From contig NZ_CP016948.1 of the NCBI RefSeq assembly GCF_001642805.2, positions 2,294,001 through 2,358,000 on the forward strand: a stretch of DNA of 64,000 nucleotides, written 5' to 3'. The notes beneath the pieces were generated by a model. It was not told where the DNA came from. It saw only the letters and a program-made list of their open reading frames with translations, and did not search any database. Below, one piece after another: positions 7,917-20,583 of this stretch. Origin of the DNA: Serratia surfactantfaciens (lineage in GTDB: Bacteria > Pseudomonadota > Gammaproteobacteria > Enterobacterales > Enterobacteriaceae). Position 1 is the stretch's first letter, and the number at the start of each line of letters is the position of its first letter. A program made the position numbers and the translations under genes.

Positions 7917-8363
7917 TTATTGCGGGATGCGCAAGACTTGCCCCGGATAGATTTTGTCCGGGCTCGACAGCATCGGTTTGTTGGCGTCGAAAATCTTGTT
8001 GTACAAATTGGCGTTGCCGTACATCTCTTTGGAAATCGCGCTCAGCGTATCGCCTTTCTTCACGGTATAGAAACGGCTCTCGGCATCGGATTGCGCGACC
8101 GCCACCTTGTCTTCCACGCCGCTGATACCCGCCACGTTGCCGATCGCGACCAGAATCTTCTCTTTCAATTCCTGGCTGACGGCGTCGCCGGTTACGACGG
8201 CTTTCCCATCGACGACCTGCACATCGACCTTGTCGGTACCCGGCAAGCCGCTCTTATCGAGATGCTCCTTGAGTTTGGCGCTTTGATCTTCGGCGGAGGC
8301 ATTGCCGGTGACTGTGTCCCACAGTTTTTCGCCCGCTTCTTTGACGAAGTTAAACAAGCCCAT
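7917..8363 (-). CDS. kbp: Potassium-binding protein Kbp (BON and LysM domains)
   Basis: A 148-residue cytoplasmic protein, also called YgaU or LysM. It has a short N-terminal helix ([18 protein letters not shown]), a BON domain at about 25-90 ([25 protein letters not shown]) and a C-terminal LysM domain at about 97-146 ([28 protein letters not shown]). In E. coli this protein binds K+ and is needed for growth in high external K+. There is no signal peptide. The start at 8363 has AAGGAGTG. The in-frame extension to 8441 is not supported. Confidence 0.9.
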   Translation of the reverse strand: MGLFNFVKEAGEKLWDTVTGNASAEDQSAKLKEHLDKSGLPGTDKVDVQVVDGKAVVTGDAVSQELKEKILVAIGNVAGISGVEDKVAVAQSDAESRFYTVKKGDTLSAISKEMYGNANLYNKIFDANKPMLSSPDKIYPGQVLRIPQ

Positions 8364-8591
8364 ATTCACTCCTTTTGATGGTTGCACTAATGCGTTGAAG
8401 TAAGGCCTGTTAAGCTTAGCACCGTCAAAAGGATATGCCATCCGCTCGCGACGCCAGAAAGGGTTAGAGAATTCCGAAAGTGCCGCAAGCCGCGCTTCGG
8501 TGGCGATATATCAGGCAATGATGCTGAAAAATCGCGCTTTTTTGCCTACACTGTTGCAGACAGGGCGGCTCGACGAAGGAGGCGTGCAACG

Positions 8592-8783
8592 ATGTACGCA
8601 TTGGTGATGTTTGTCTGTTATCTGGATGGCGGCTGCAGTGAGATGGTAGTCGACATATTGCGCGACGAACCGCAATGCCTGGTGGCGATGAAGGAACAGA
8701 ACCTGCGCCACGCCGGCTGTTATCCCATGGAAGAGTTTATCGACGGCTTTTGGTTGCCGGCCAGCGAATACTCGGATTTTTAA
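8592..8783 (+). CDS. yebW: YebW family protein
   Basis: A 63-residue protein. It matches E. coli YebW in the first half (ALVMFVCYLDGGC, VVDI), the CL-AM block and the ending PMEEFIDGFWLPASEYSDF. It has four cysteines and a GAAGGAGG ribosome binding site. Function is unknown. Confidence 0.88.
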   Translation: MYALVMFVCYLDGGCSEMVVDILRDEPQCLVAMKEQNLRHAGCYPMEEFIDGFWLPASEYSDF

Positions 8784-8905
8784 TCCTTTCCCACGCTGAT
8801 GGCTGAGGAATTTCTGATTTCATCGGAAACTTCGTCTTCCTCCGAGGCATGAGGCCGCTGTTTTGCTAAATTGCGGCTCCCGAAGAAGAGAGACAGAGAA
8901 AGGTC

Positions 8906-9130
8906 ATGTCAGCATCGGCTCATTCTAACGAGCATTATGAAACTCTGCTGCGCGACGTCAGCCTGGCGTTAGGCGACGCGGTGTTGCAGTTAATCAAAAA
9001 CCACAAAAAGGTATCCGGCGGCAATATTCTTTCACAGCTGGTGACCGAAATAGAGCATGAGCAGGATCAGCAGCGTTTCGCCGCGCTGCGTTCCGCCATT
9101 GAGCTGGTGGGGCTGGCGCCAAAAGGCTGA
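8906..9130 (+). CDS. YmgB/AriR-like biofilm and acid-response regulator family
   Basis: A 74-residue helical protein. ALGDAVLQLIKNHKKVSGGNILSQLV and the C-terminal FAALRSAIELVGL follow the pattern of the YmgB/AriR/YcgZ connector family (E. coli AriR: LGQAVTNLM...NIILSLI). Those proteins are small dimeric regulators that feed into the Rcs and biofilm pathways. Assignment is from the helical pattern only. The site AAAGG precedes the ATG. Confidence 0.6.
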   Translation: MSASAHSNEHYETLLRDVSLALGDAVLQLIKNHKKVSGGNILSQLVTEIEHEQDQQRFAALRSAIELVGLAPKG

Positions 9131-9147
9131 GTTCCCAATAAAACGAA

Positions 9148-9167
9148 GGCAGGGCTTGCGCCCTGCC
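9148..9167. terminator. Hairpin between the YmgB-like and porin genes
   Basis: GGCAGGG / CCCTGCC stem with a 6-base loop. On the minus strand it is followed by TTCGTTTT, so it most likely terminates the porin transcript and may serve both convergent genes. Confidence 0.65.
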
Positions 9168-9209
9168 TGATTACCGATCCCGACACAGGATGAAGGTAAT
9201 GAGAGAAAC

Positions 9210-10292
9210 TTAGAAGCGATAGGTCAGGTTGACGGCAACGATGTCGTCAGTGCTCAGCTTCAGTTTGTTATCGTCGTTCAACTGGTTGATCTTGTAGTCG
9301 ACGTAGGTGTACATGTTTTTGTTGAAGTAGTAAGTCGCGCCCACTTCCACGTATTTCACCAGATCGACGTCGCCAATCCCTTCAATATCCTTGCCTTTAG
9401 ACTGCACGTAGGCCACGGACGGGCGCAGACCGTTCTCGAACTGGTACTGGGCCACAACTTCGAAGTTTTGCGTTTTGTTGGCGAAGCCGGAAACGCCGTT
9501 GCCACTGATCGGCGTCATGTTGCGCGTATCGGCATACATGGCCGCCAGGTAGACCTGGTTGGCATCATATTTGACCGCGGTGGTCCAGGCGGTGGCCTTG
9601 TCGCCTTTACCGTACTTCAGCGCCTTCTGATCGCTGGTGCGGTTGGAGTCGGAGAACGCCGCCGCTACGCCGATGCCGGTGCCGCCGATGTCCTGATAGT
9701 CCAGAGACATGCCGTAACCGTCGCCATTTTGCTTGGTCACGCTGCGGCCGTCACCGTCGTTTTTACCCTGGTATTGCAACGCCAGGTTCAGACCTTCTAC
9801 CAAGCCGAAGAAGTCTCGGTTGCGGTAGGTCGCCAGGCCGTTGGAACGCGCGGTCATGTAGTTGTCGGTGTAGCTGTAGGAGTCGCCACCGAATTCCGGC
9901 AGCATATCGGTGTAGGCTTCGGCGTCATACACCACGCCGTAGTTGCGGCCGTAGTCGAATGAGCCGTAGTTGGCAAACTTCAGGCCGGCGAAGCCCAAAC
10001 GCGTTTTGGTGCCGGTGGTGCCCTGCGCTTCGTCGTGGTTGGAAGCAACCTGGTATTCCCACTGGCCGTAACCGGTCAGCTGATCGTTGATTTGGGTTTC
10101 GCCTTTAAAACCCAGACGAACATAAGTTTTGTCCCCGTCTTCACCTTTGTCTTTGCTGAAAACGTGCTTGGCAGCAACGCGGCCGTACAGGTCGAGTTTA
10201 TTGCCATCCTTATTATAGATTTCAGCCGCGTTGGCGAAGGAGGTGACCGCCCCGAGGGCGACAGCTAAGGCTAATACACTGCGTTTCATCAT
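9210..10292 (-). CDS. OmpF/OmpC-family general porin, OmpF-like
   Basis: A 360-residue outer membrane trimeric beta-barrel porin. It has a 22-residue signal peptide ending ANA and a mature start [16 protein letters not shown]. The L3 constriction loop carries LPEFGGDS, and the C-terminal phenylalanine (NLTYRF) serves BAM recognition. The MMKR start, [23 protein letters not shown] and SGFANKTQ stretches are closer to OmpF than OmpC. The gene is not next to asnS as E. coli ompF is, so I leave the symbol open. The 567-base upstream region contains a tandem NtrC-like palindrome, unusual for a porin. Confidence 0.9.
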   Translation of the reverse strand: MMKRSVLALAVALGAVTSFANAAEIYNKDGNKLDLYGRVAAKHVFSKDKGEDGDKTYVRLGFKGETQINDQLTGYGQWEYQVASNHDEAQGTTGTKTRLGFAGLKFANYGSFDYGRNYGVVYDAEAYTDMLPEFGGDSYSYTDNYMTARSNGLATYRNRDFFGLVEGLNLALQYQGKNDGDGRSVTKQNGDGYGMSLDYQDIGGTGIGVAAAFSDSNRTSDQKALKYGKGDKATAWTTAVKYDANQVYLAAMYADTRNMTPISGNGVSGFANKTQNFEVVAQYQFENGLRPSVAYVQSKGKDIEGIGDVDLVKYVEVGATYYFNKNMYTYVDYKINQLNDDNKLKLSTDDIVAVNLTYRF

Positions 10293-10544
10293 TTATTTTC
10301 CTAGATATTATAATTAGAACCCTGCCCGTCACGCCCAATTTATAATTTGGGCTGTGATTTTATCTTTTGGTATTTTATGAGCGCCCCTAATGTGGGGGTG
10401 ATGTGACATTAGCATCATGAATCAAAACTTAAAATCAAAAAGTTCATGAAACAACGAGGAGAAAGCATGTTTATTTGTAACCAAATATTACCACAAAATA
10501 ACCAGCCAACCCATTGAATATAAGAATATTTTATCACATAAGTT

Positions 10545-10579
10545 ATAACCAAAATGGTGCACTGCACTAAAATAGTGCA
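10545..10579. promoter_or_regulatory. Tandem NtrC-like enhancer sites
   Basis: Site 2 (10563-10579) is a perfect 17-bp palindrome, TGCACTAAAATAGTGCA, fitting the NtrC consensus TGCACy-N5-rGTGCA. Site 1 (10545-10561) is ATAACCAAAATGGTGCA, whose right half is consensus, one base away. Two adjacent sites are the usual NtrC enhancer layout. They lie about 250-290 bases upstream of the porin start. I found no -24/-12 sigma54 promoter between them and the porin, so the regulated promoter is unproven. Confidence 0.5.
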
Positions 10580-10826
10580 TTTTGGTTTCGTTTTGCGTGC
10601 TTTCTGCGCGATTCAAAAATAGCAACAAGATTAGCATGGTTATTAAAAACGTTACTTATTTCACATTTTTATCTTAACAAAGACATCAGGCAATTAAGGC
10701 TTTTCTATAACGGCCTAATAGGATCTTTATTGATGCGCGGAAATGCAGGCATCTGCGGCGAATAAAATTCGCTTTGAGGCAATTAAAATAGCGGGAAATA
10801 GCAGATTAAAGTAATTAAAGGAATAA

Positions 10827-10852
10827 CGGCGGCGCGCTGACGGCGCCACCGT
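10827..10852 (-). terminator. Terminator after astE
   Basis: An imperfect GC-rich stem (CGGTGGCGCC / GGCGCGCCGCC region). On the minus strand it is followed by TTATTCCTTT, directly after the astE stop. It probably ends the ast operon. Confidence 0.5.
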
Positions 10853-10859
10853 GGATAAT

Positions 10860-11843
10860 TCAATACAACGTAGAGCGGGAAACTTCGTTCAGCAACATCC
10901 CGGCACGCAGCCCCAGCGCCACATTGGGATTAGGGAACAGGATCCATGCGCCCTCTTGGCCGACGCGGTATTCCTCCTGCGGCTGCTCGCACAGCAACAT
11001 GCCCGCTTTCAGCTCGGTGAAGTTGGCCGTATCATCGTCCAGGTGCAGTTTGAAATCCTCGCTGTGTTTGATTAACGAGTGCATCACACGGAATACCCGG
11101 ATCGCATCGCCCACGCGCACCGGCAACGCCCCTTCGCTGACCGCCGCCCGCAGAGCGCGATCGATGGCGGCGAACTGCTGCAGATCGTTGCTGCCGAACG
11201 GCCGCGCCTTGCCCAGCTCGAGCGTACAGCTCGCGGCATTGAGTTGCTCGCTGGAATAGTGGCTGAAAGTACCGCCCGGCGCGCTGTGCACCACCAGCGC
11301 ATCCAGGTCGGCGGCGTCCAGCAGCGTTAACATAGCATCGCTGTACGGCCGTTTCTGAAATGGCAGAATACCGAAGCGCGGCAAGTGCGACTCGCGAATG
11401 GCGGTGTGCAGATCGTAGTGGAAACGCGCCGCCTGCTCGCCATCAAAAAAGGCGGCAAGCGTGCGCTCCAGCTGCTGGGCACGCGCCGTTTCCCCGCTGG
11501 CGGCAAAGTTGCGATAGCGGCCGCCGAACATACGATTCATGTCGCTGTGCAGGTAACGCTTGCCCGCACGCATCGCAGCCGGATTACCCAGCACCACCAA
11601 CAGCCGCACCGTCAGCGGCAAGCGGCCGGCCAGCAGATCGCCGACCAGCTGATTGAGCAGTTCAATCGGCGCAGTTTCGTTGCCATGCACGCCCGCAGAC
11701 ACCACCATCGCCTGGCGATAAGGCTGCCGCGGCGTGAGCTCCAATACCCCTTCCCCTTGCCAACGCCAGCGCAGCTGCGGCGTTTCACCTTGCCATTCGG
11801 CGGGTTCATTCCCTTCCAGCGTCAGGGGCAGTAGATCGATCAT
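10860..11843 (-). CDS. astE: Succinylglutamate desuccinylase AstE
   Basis: A 327-residue cytoplasmic zinc carboxypeptidase-like enzyme. It hydrolyses N2-succinylglutamate to glutamate and succinate, the last step of the arginine succinyltransferase (AST) pathway. Metal-binding motifs are visible: HGNETAPIELL at about residue 53 supplies the first His and Glu, and DLHTAIR (about residue 143) supplies the next ligand His. A Glu-containing C-terminal region (CTLELGKA) follows. It is the last gene of astCADBE, 10 bases after astB, with a GGGAGG site. Confidence 0.92.
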   Translation of the reverse strand: MIDLLPLTLEGNEPAEWQGETPQLRWRWQGEGVLELTPRQPYRQAMVVSAGVHGNETAPIELLNQLVGDLLAGRLPLTVRLLVVLGNPAAMRAGKRYLHSDMNRMFGGRYRNFAASGETARAQQLERTLAAFFDGEQAARFHYDLHTAIRESHLPRFGILPFQKRPYSDAMLTLLDAADLDALVVHSAPGGTFSHYSSEQLNAASCTLELGKARPFGSNDLQQFAAIDRALRAAVSEGALPVRVGDAIRVFRVMHSLIKHSEDFKLHLDDDTANFTELKAGMLLCEQPQEEYRVGQEGAWILFPNPNVALGLRAGMLLNEVSRSTLY

Positions 11844-11853
11844 ACAGCCTCCC

Positions 11854-13194
11854 TTAGCGTTGGAACGGATAGATAGAGCCGAGACCGAGGATCGACGTCA
11901 ACGAATCCAACGCCTCACGCCCTTCGCGCAGCAGCGCCGGATCGGCCAGGTCATCCTGCGTCAGACGATCGCGGTAATGGCGATCCACCCATTCGTTCAG
12001 CGTCGTAAACAGCCGATCGTTCATCATCACGCGCGAATTCACCGCCCGCAGCTCTTGCTCATTGAGCGCCACCCGCAGGCGCAGACAGGCCGGGCCGCCG
12101 CCGTTACGCATGCTTTCGCGCAGATCAAACACGCGGATCTCATCGATCGGGCCGCCGCCGCCAACCATGTCGTTCAGATAACGCCAGACGCCGGCATGCT
12201 GGCGCGACTCCTCCGGCACCACGATCATCATCTTGCCGTTCGGCTTGGTGAGAATTTGGCTGTTGAACAGATAGGTCGCCACCGCGTCCGCTACCGACAC
12301 GCGCTCCGTCGGCACTTCGATCGCCACCAGTTCGCTGTCCAGCGTCGCCATCTTGCGGCGCACTTCATCCAGCGCCTGTTGCTGGCGATAAAACGCCTGC
12401 TGGTGGTGGAACAGCACGTTCTGGTTGCTGACCGCAATCACGTCGTTATGGAACACGCCCTGATCGATCACCGCCGGGTTTTGCTGCACGAAGACCGTAT
12501 GCCGCTCGTCCAACTGGTGCAAACGCGCGATCGCCTCACCGGCTTCGCGCGTCTGGCGCGCAGGGTAACGCGCCGGCGCCGTTTCGCCGCCAAACTCCTG
12601 ACGACCGTAAACGAACACCTGCACGCTGCGCTTGGCGTAGTCGCCGCCCAGACGGTTATGGTTAGCCGCCCCTTCGTCGCCGAACAACGCCACCTGCGGC
12701 AGCGCCTCGTGGTGGGCGAAATGCCGATCGTCGTTGAACATCGCCCGCAATACGTCGGTGGTGGTTTCCGCTTCGATGGCGCGGTGGAATTTGTTGTTCA
12801 GGTTGGCGGCGGTGAAATGCACCTTACCGTCGGCGCTGTCCGCCGAAGGCGACACCGTGGCCGCATTGGCGGTCCACATGCACGACGCCGAGCTGAGCGC
12901 CGACAGCAGGCGCGGCGATTGACGCATCGCCTGCGCCAGCACCGCCTCATCGCTGCCGCTGAACCCCAGACGCCGCAGCATCGGCAAATGCGGCCGCTCC
13001 TGCGGCGGCAATACCCCTTGCTGGAAACCGAGATCGGCCAGCGCCTTCATTTTCAGCAACCCTTGTTTCGCCGCCAGCTTCGGGTTCGATACGCTGTTTT
13101 GATGCTGCGTCGAGGCCTCGTTGCCGAACGACAGCCCGGCATAGTGGTGCGTCGGCCCCACCAAACCGTCGAAATTGACTTCATATCCTGACAT
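11854..13194 (-). CDS. astB: N-succinylarginine dihydrolase AstB
   Basis: A 446-residue enzyme of the amidinotransferase superfamily. It converts N2-succinylarginine to N2-succinylornithine, 2 NH3 and CO2. It starts [22 protein letters not shown], the family N-terminus, and ends in [13 protein letters not shown]. The catalytic Cys is expected in the C-terminal [14 protein letters not shown] block. Family length is about 447. The long in-frame upstream extension overlaps astD and is not used; the ATG at 13194 has GGGGAT. Confidence 0.93.
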   Translation of the reverse strand: MSGYEVNFDGLVGPTHHYAGLSFGNEASTQHQNSVSNPKLAAKQGLLKMKALADLGFQQGVLPPQERPHLPMLRRLGFSGSDEAVLAQAMRQSPRLLSALSSASCMWTANAATVSPSADSADGKVHFTAANLNNKFHRAIEAETTTDVLRAMFNDDRHFAHHEALPQVALFGDEGAANHNRLGGDYAKRSVQVFVYGRQEFGGETAPARYPARQTREAGEAIARLHQLDERHTVFVQQNPAVIDQGVFHNDVIAVSNQNVLFHHQQAFYRQQQALDEVRRKMATLDSELVAIEVPTERVSVADAVATYLFNSQILTKPNGKMMIVVPEESRQHAGVWRYLNDMVGGGGPIDEIRVFDLRESMRNGGGPACLRLRVALNEQELRAVNSRVMMNDRLFTTLNEWVDRHYRDRLTQDDLADPALLREGREALDSLTSILGLGSIYPFQR

Positions 13195-13214
13195 GGCTAT
13201 CCCCTGGGGATGGC

Positions 13215-13242
13215 CTGCGGCGGCGCCACAGCACCGCCGCAG
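13215..13242 (-). other. Intercistronic hairpin astD-astB
   Basis: CTGCGGCGG / CCGCCGCAG, a 9-bp perfect stem with a 10-base loop, in the 52 bases between astD and astB. There is no T run, so mRNA stabilisation or processing is more likely than termination. Confidence 0.55.
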
Positions 13243-13246
13243 ACGA

Positions 13247-15753
<2,507 letters not shown>

Positions 15754-15775
15754 AATGCGAACCTCTTCTGAATCA

Positions 15776-15799
15776 GGCTGCGCCGGTGAAGGCGCAGCC
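15776..15799 (-). other. Intercistronic hairpin astC-astA
   Basis: GGCTGCGCC / GGCGCAGCC, a 9-bp perfect stem with a 6-base loop, between the astC stop and the astA start. There is no T run. It may stabilise the astC 3' end or modulate expression downstream. Confidence 0.55.
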
Positions 15800-15805
15800 C
15801 GCTGA

Positions 15806-17035
<1,230 letters not shown>

Positions 17036-17279
17036 TCAGCAAAGGCTGAATTTTGACTGTAAGGGCCGCTCAAGCCCGGCTAGGCCGCCACAATGCAAAA
17101 AAAACGCTGTTCAAAACCGACTTTCCCCGCGGAGAAAATGCTGCCTTTCATCGCTGTTTTAGAAACAAATCTGTTACATAAAATCGGTTTTTCACTATTT
17201 ATGGCGTATATCCGGTCCCTGAGCGGGGAGTAAATGTTAACGAGCAGTTAAAATACATGTCGTTTGATAAAGAGTGTAG

Positions 17280-17295
17280 AGCAGCTATCGTGCCA
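17280..17295 (-). promoter_or_regulatory. Sigma54 promoter of astCADBE
   Basis: On the minus strand TGGCACGATAGCTGCT matches the sigma54 consensus TGGCAC-N5-TTGCA/T at all but one or two positions, with the -24 GG and -12 GC exactly 10 bases apart. The implied start of transcription is near 17270, giving a leader of about 250 bases before astC. E. coli astC also uses sigma54 with NtrC. Confidence 0.75.
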
Positions 17296-17348
17296 AAACG
17301 GGATTTTTGCCGGATTTTGCTATTTTTTACGTTAAAACAACGGCTTAT

Positions 17349-17387
17349 AATGCATACCTATTCATTTTTTATGCATTGGTAATGCAT
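17349..17387. promoter_or_regulatory. Probable ArgR operator pair upstream of astC
   Basis: Two 18-base ARG-box-like sequences separated by 3 bases, the standard ArgR layout. Box 1 (17349-17366) is AATGCATACCTATTCATT, close to the TGAAT-N4-ATTCA core. Box 2 (17370-17387) contains the perfect palindrome TGCATTGGTAATGCA. They lie 80-120 bases upstream of the predicted start of transcription, where ArgR assists activation of ast in relatives. Confidence 0.45.
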
Positions 17388-17533
17388 AAATTAAAAAATA
17401 AGGCCTAAAATCATCATTGCCCGCGAAATCCTATTCAATTACGAAAAACTTCAGGATTTCTGATCGGGCTCGCAAAAATAATTTCATCCGATTTGCTCGT
17501 CATCACACTTTTTGCCCCAATCCGGTGCAGCGG

Positions 17534-17550
17534 TGCGCCAGGATCGTGCA
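17534..17550. promoter_or_regulatory. Possible NtrC site upstream of astC
   Basis: TGCGCCAGGATCGTGCA fits TGCACC-N5-GGTGCA at 10 of 12 consensus positions (either strand). It is about 270 bases upstream of the predicted sigma54 start. The rest of 17021-17661 is AT-rich around 17160-17480 and holds no gene. Confidence 0.4.
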
Positions 17551-17661
17551 ATGCGGCGGCGAAGCGCCTATGCCCGACTGCCGCGGCTCTCGCTTTATGC
17601 GCCAACGACTACACTGTGATTCTGATCGCACCTTTTCTTCTTCCGCGCACAAGGAGTCACC

Positions 17662-18636
17662 ATGTCCAAGAAAACCGTCGACCTCGGTCGGCCGCTCCCC
17701 CTGCATGACATCCGTACCTTTCTCGACGCGCTGAATGCCGCCGGCGGCAAACCCATGGAACACATGAAGCCCAAAGAGGCACGCAGGGTTTTGGAAGACG
17801 CGCAGCGCAGCGCCGAGGTGCCGCTGCGTGAGGTCGAGATCAGCGAGAAAAGCATTCATGTAGAGGGGCAGGATATTTTGCTGCAGCTGGTGCGGCCGGC
17901 CAGGGTCAAGGAAAAGCTGCCGGTCTTCATGTTCTTTCACGGCGGTGGTTGGGTGCTGGGCGATTTCCCCACCCACGAACGCCTGGTACGCGATCTGGTG
18001 CACAGCTCCGGGGCGGCGGCAGTGTTCGTCAACTACCCCCGTTCGCCCGAAGCGCGATACCCTGAGGCGATCAACTTGGCTTACGCCGCCACGGAATGGG
18101 TGGCCGAGTACGGTGAAAAGATCAACGTCGACGGCTCACGGCTGGCGGTGGTCGGCAACAGCGTCGGCGGCAACATGGCGGCGGTGGTCAGTCTGATGGC
18201 CAAAGAGAAAGGCATACCGGCGCTGCGTTGCCAGATCCTGCTGTGGCCCGTCACGCACGCCCAGTTTGATACCGACTCCTATCATCAGTTCGCCGAAGGC
18301 CATTTCCTGACCCGCAACATGATGAAGTGGTTTTGGGACAGCTATGCGCCCGATAAGGCGCAGCGCAAGGAAATCTACGCCTCGCCGCTCAACGCCACGG
18401 TGGAACAGCTGCAGGGGTTGCCGCCGGCGCTGGTGCAGACCGCCGAGCTGGACGTGTTGCGCGATGAAGGCGAGGCCTACGCGCGCCTGCTCGACGCCGC
18501 CGGGGTCGAGGTCACTTCCACCCGCTACAACGGATTGATCCACGACTACGGTCTGTTGAACCCGCTCGCCCATGTCCCGGCGGTGCATTCGGCGATCCAC
18601 CAGGCCGGGCGCGCGCTGAAGCATTACCTGTCCTGA
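17662..18636 (+). CDS. Alpha/beta hydrolase, acetyl-esterase (HSL) family
   Basis: A 324-residue cytoplasmic esterase of the hormone-sensitive-lipase type. The oxyanion motif HGGGW is at 93-97. The nucleophile is Ser167 in GNSVGG, where the usual motif is GDSAGG. The remaining catalytic residues are Asp264 (AELDVLRDEG) and His294 (LIHDYGLLN). It acts on short-chain esters in general; the physiological substrate cannot be inferred. It is monocistronic with an AAGGAG site, and its stop lies 2 bases from the convergent ABC ATPase gene. Confidence 0.85.
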   Translation: MSKKTVDLGRPLPLHDIRTFLDALNAAGGKPMEHMKPKEARRVLEDAQRSAEVPLREVEISEKSIHVEGQDILLQLVRPARVKEKLPVFMFFHGGGWVLGDFPTHERLVRDLVHSSGAAAVFVNYPRSPEARYPEAINLAYAATEWVAEYGEKINVDGSRLAVVGNSVGGNMAAVVSLMAKEKGIPALRCQILLWPVTHAQFDTDSYHQFAEGHFLTRNMMKWFWDSYAPDKAQRKEIYASPLNATVEQLQGLPPALVQTAELDVLRDEGEAYARLLDAAGVEVTSTRYNGLIHDYGLLNPLAHVPAVHSAIHQAGRALKHYLS

Positions 18637-18638
18637 CG

Positions 18639-19607
18639 CTAACCGACCAGGTGACAGGCCACCTGATGGCCGGGCGCAACGCTGCGCAGGCGCGGCGCCT
18701 GTTCACGGCACTGCGCCGTAGCCTGCGGGCAGCGAGGGTGGAAACGGCAGCCGCGCGGCGGGTTGGCGGGATTGGGCGGTTCACCGCTTGCCACCTGCGT
18801 CGGTAAGCGTTGCGTATCCAGCGTCGGCACCGCCGCCAACAGGGCCTGCGTATAGGGATGCAGCGGTTGGCGAAACAGCGCATCGCGGTCGGCGCTCTCG
18901 ACAATCTGCCCCAGATACATCACCGCCACGTCCTGGCACAGATGCTCCACCACACCGAGATCGTGCGAAATAAACAGCAGCGTCACCCCCTGCCGTTCCT
19001 GCAAATCGGAAAACAGATTGATGATCTGCGCCTGAATCGACACGTCGAGCGCCGATATCGGTTCATCGGCGACGATAAACTCCGGCTGCAGGATCAGCGC
19101 GCGCGCGATGCCGATGCGCTGCCGCTGGCCGCCGGAAAACTCATGCGGAAACCGCACGTAATGCTGTGGAGACAGCCCGCAGATCGCCAGAGTGTCGAGC
19201 ACCCGCTCGCGCAGTTCCGCCTTACTCGCCAGACCGTGCTGCAACAGCGCTTCGCCGATGGCGTCGCCCACGCGCAGGCGCGGATTTAGCGAACTGTACG
19301 GATCCTGAAACACCAGCTGCATTTTCGGCCGCAGCGCGCGCAGCGCCTCTTTGCTCAGGCTATCCAGCGCCTGCCCGTTAAACCGCACCTCGCCGGCGGT
19401 TTTGTCGTGCAGGCCGAGCAACGTACGGCCGACGGTGGTTTTACCGCTGCCGGACTCGCCCACCAACCCGAAAATGCGGCCCTTGCGAATGCTGAAGCTG
19501 ACGTCGTCCACCGCCTTCAACTGGCCGGTGGTACGCCCGAACAGCCCGTCGCGCAGCGGGAAATATTTCTTCAATCCCTTCACTTCCACCAAAGGTTCAG
19601 TCGACAT
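18639..19607 (-). CDS. Dipeptide/oligopeptide ABC transporter ATPase, DppF/OppF type
   Basis: A 322-residue cytoplasmic ATPase. It has Walker A GESGSGKTT, the Q-loop in MQLVFQDPYSSLNPRLRVGD, the signature SGGQRQRIGIARAL and Walker B EFIVADEPISALD. The C-terminal oligopeptide extension has a Cys-containing GCRFHPRCPQA motif, which in this family can bind an Fe-S cluster. It is the second ATPase of the importer and the last gene of the operon. The start at 19607 overlaps the preceding ATPase gene. The in-frame extension upstream is not used. Confidence 0.88.
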   Translation of the reverse strand: MSTEPLVEVKGLKKYFPLRDGLFGRTTGQLKAVDDVSFSIRKGRIFGLVGESGSGKTTVGRTLLGLHDKTAGEVRFNGQALDSLSKEALRALRPKMQLVFQDPYSSLNPRLRVGDAIGEALLQHGLASKAELRERVLDTLAICGLSPQHYVRFPHEFSGGQRQRIGIARALILQPEFIVADEPISALDVSIQAQIINLFSDLQERQGVTLLFISHDLGVVEHLCQDVAVMYLGQIVESADRDALFRQPLHPYTQALLAAVPTLDTQRLPTQVASGEPPNPANPPRGCRFHPRCPQATAQCREQAPRLRSVAPGHQVACHLVG

Positions 19608-20583
19608 GCGGGCGCCCTCCGGCGTTGAGAAAACAGGCGGACTGGCGCTGCCGGGAGCCGTACAGCGGCGGAATGCCATCGCGGCAGCGCGCGGTGGCCT
19701 GTGCACAGCGTTCGGCGAATGCGCAATGCTCAGGCAGCCGCGCCAGATCCGGTACCTGGCCGGGAATGGAATATAAGCGATGGCGCCGCTGCCCCGGCGA
19801 CGGCCGCGAGGCGATCAGCCCCTGCGTGTAGGGATGCTGCGGTTCGGCCAACACTTCCCGCGTCGTTCCCTGTTCGACAACGCGCCCGGCGTACATCACC
19901 GCCAGCCGATCCGCCATTTGGGCGATCACCCCAAGATCGTGGGTGATCAAGATCATCGCCATATTGTGTCGCCGGCTCTGTTCGCGCAGCAGCGCCAGGA
20001 TCTGCGCCTGTACCGTAACGTCGAGCGCCGTGGTCGGCTCATCGGCGATCAACAGCGCCGGGCGGCACCCGATCGCCATGGCGATCATCACGCGCTGCAG
20101 CATGCCGCCGGACAGTTGATGCGGATAGCAGCCCATCAGCGCCTCCGCACGCGCCAGCCCCACTTCCGCCAGCAACTGAATCGCCTGCCGCCAGGCCGTT
20201 TTCGGCGACAGCAGCCGGTGACGTATCAGCGGCTCCACCAGCTGTTCGCCGAGCGTCAGCACCGGATTGAGCGCGCTCATCGGTTCCTGAAAGATCATCG
20301 CCAGCCGGTTGCCGCGCAGATCCGCCATGTTTGACGCCCGCAGCGACAGCAGGTTTTGCCCTTCGAAGCGGATTTCACCGCCGTCTACCTGCGCCAGCGG
20401 CTGCGGCAACAGCCCCATCAACGCCATGGCGGTCACGCTTTTGCCGCAGCCCGATTCGCCGACGATCCCCAGCGTTTGCCCGGCATGCAGTTCAAGGCTA
20501 ACCTGCTGCACCGCCCGCACCGGCCCTTGCTCCCCCTGAAACGACACCGACAATCGATCGAACGCCAGCAGCGGTTGACTCAT
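19597..20583 (-). CDS. Dipeptide/oligopeptide ABC transporter ATPase, DppD/OppD type
   Basis: A 328-residue ATPase. It has Walker A GESGCGKSV, the Q-loop LAMIFQEPMSALNPVLT, the signature LSGGMLQRVMIAMAI and Walker B ALLIADEPTTALDVT, with a C-terminal CAFAERCAQATARC cluster. It pairs with the downstream ATPase. Its ATG overlaps the permease stop (ATGA at 20580-20583). The in-frame extension upstream is inside the permease gene and is rejected. Confidence 0.88.
   Translation of the reverse strand: MSQPLLAFDRLSVSFQGEQGPVRAVQQVSLELHAGQTLGIVGESGCGKSVTAMALMGLLPQPLAQVDGGEIRFEGQNLLSLRASNMADLRGNRLAMIFQEPMSALNPVLTLGEQLVEPLIRHRLLSPKTAWRQAIQLLAEVGLARAEALMGCYPHQLSGGMLQRVMIAMAIGCRPALLIADEPTTALDVTVQAQILALLREQSRRHNMAMILITHDLGVIAQMADRLAVMYAGRVVEQGTTREVLAEPQHPYTQGLIASRPSPGQRRHRLYSIPGQVPDLARLPEHCAFAERCAQATARCRDGIPPLYGSRQRQSACFLNAGGRPHVD

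Larger units (their letters stand above)
10293..10859. other. Long AT-rich regulatory region of the porin
   Basis: No gene seen. The first 100 bases would form the porin leader and include the inverted repeat GCCCAAATTATAAATTGGGC (10332-10351). On the minus strand at 10474-10497 the stretch AATATTTGGTTACAAATA resembles an OmpR site of the E. coli ompF promoter (TTTTGGTTACATATT). Further up are the tandem NtrC-like sites and the ast operon terminator. Confidence 0.5.

Noticed and set aside
10293..10545. A sigma54 promoter for the porin
   Set aside because: I checked each GC dinucleotide on the plus strand for a CC 10 bases on (GG-N10-GC on the minus strand) and found none between the NtrC-like sites and the porin start.
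10580..10600. A plus-strand sigma54-like sequence (TGG...TTGC) just after the NtrC-like sites
   Set aside because: The GG to GC spacing is one base short and no plus-strand gene follows before the end of astE.
18637..18638. A terminator between the convergent esterase and ABC ATPase genes
   Set aside because: The stop codons are 2 bases apart and no clear hairpin with a T run is visible nearby on either strand.
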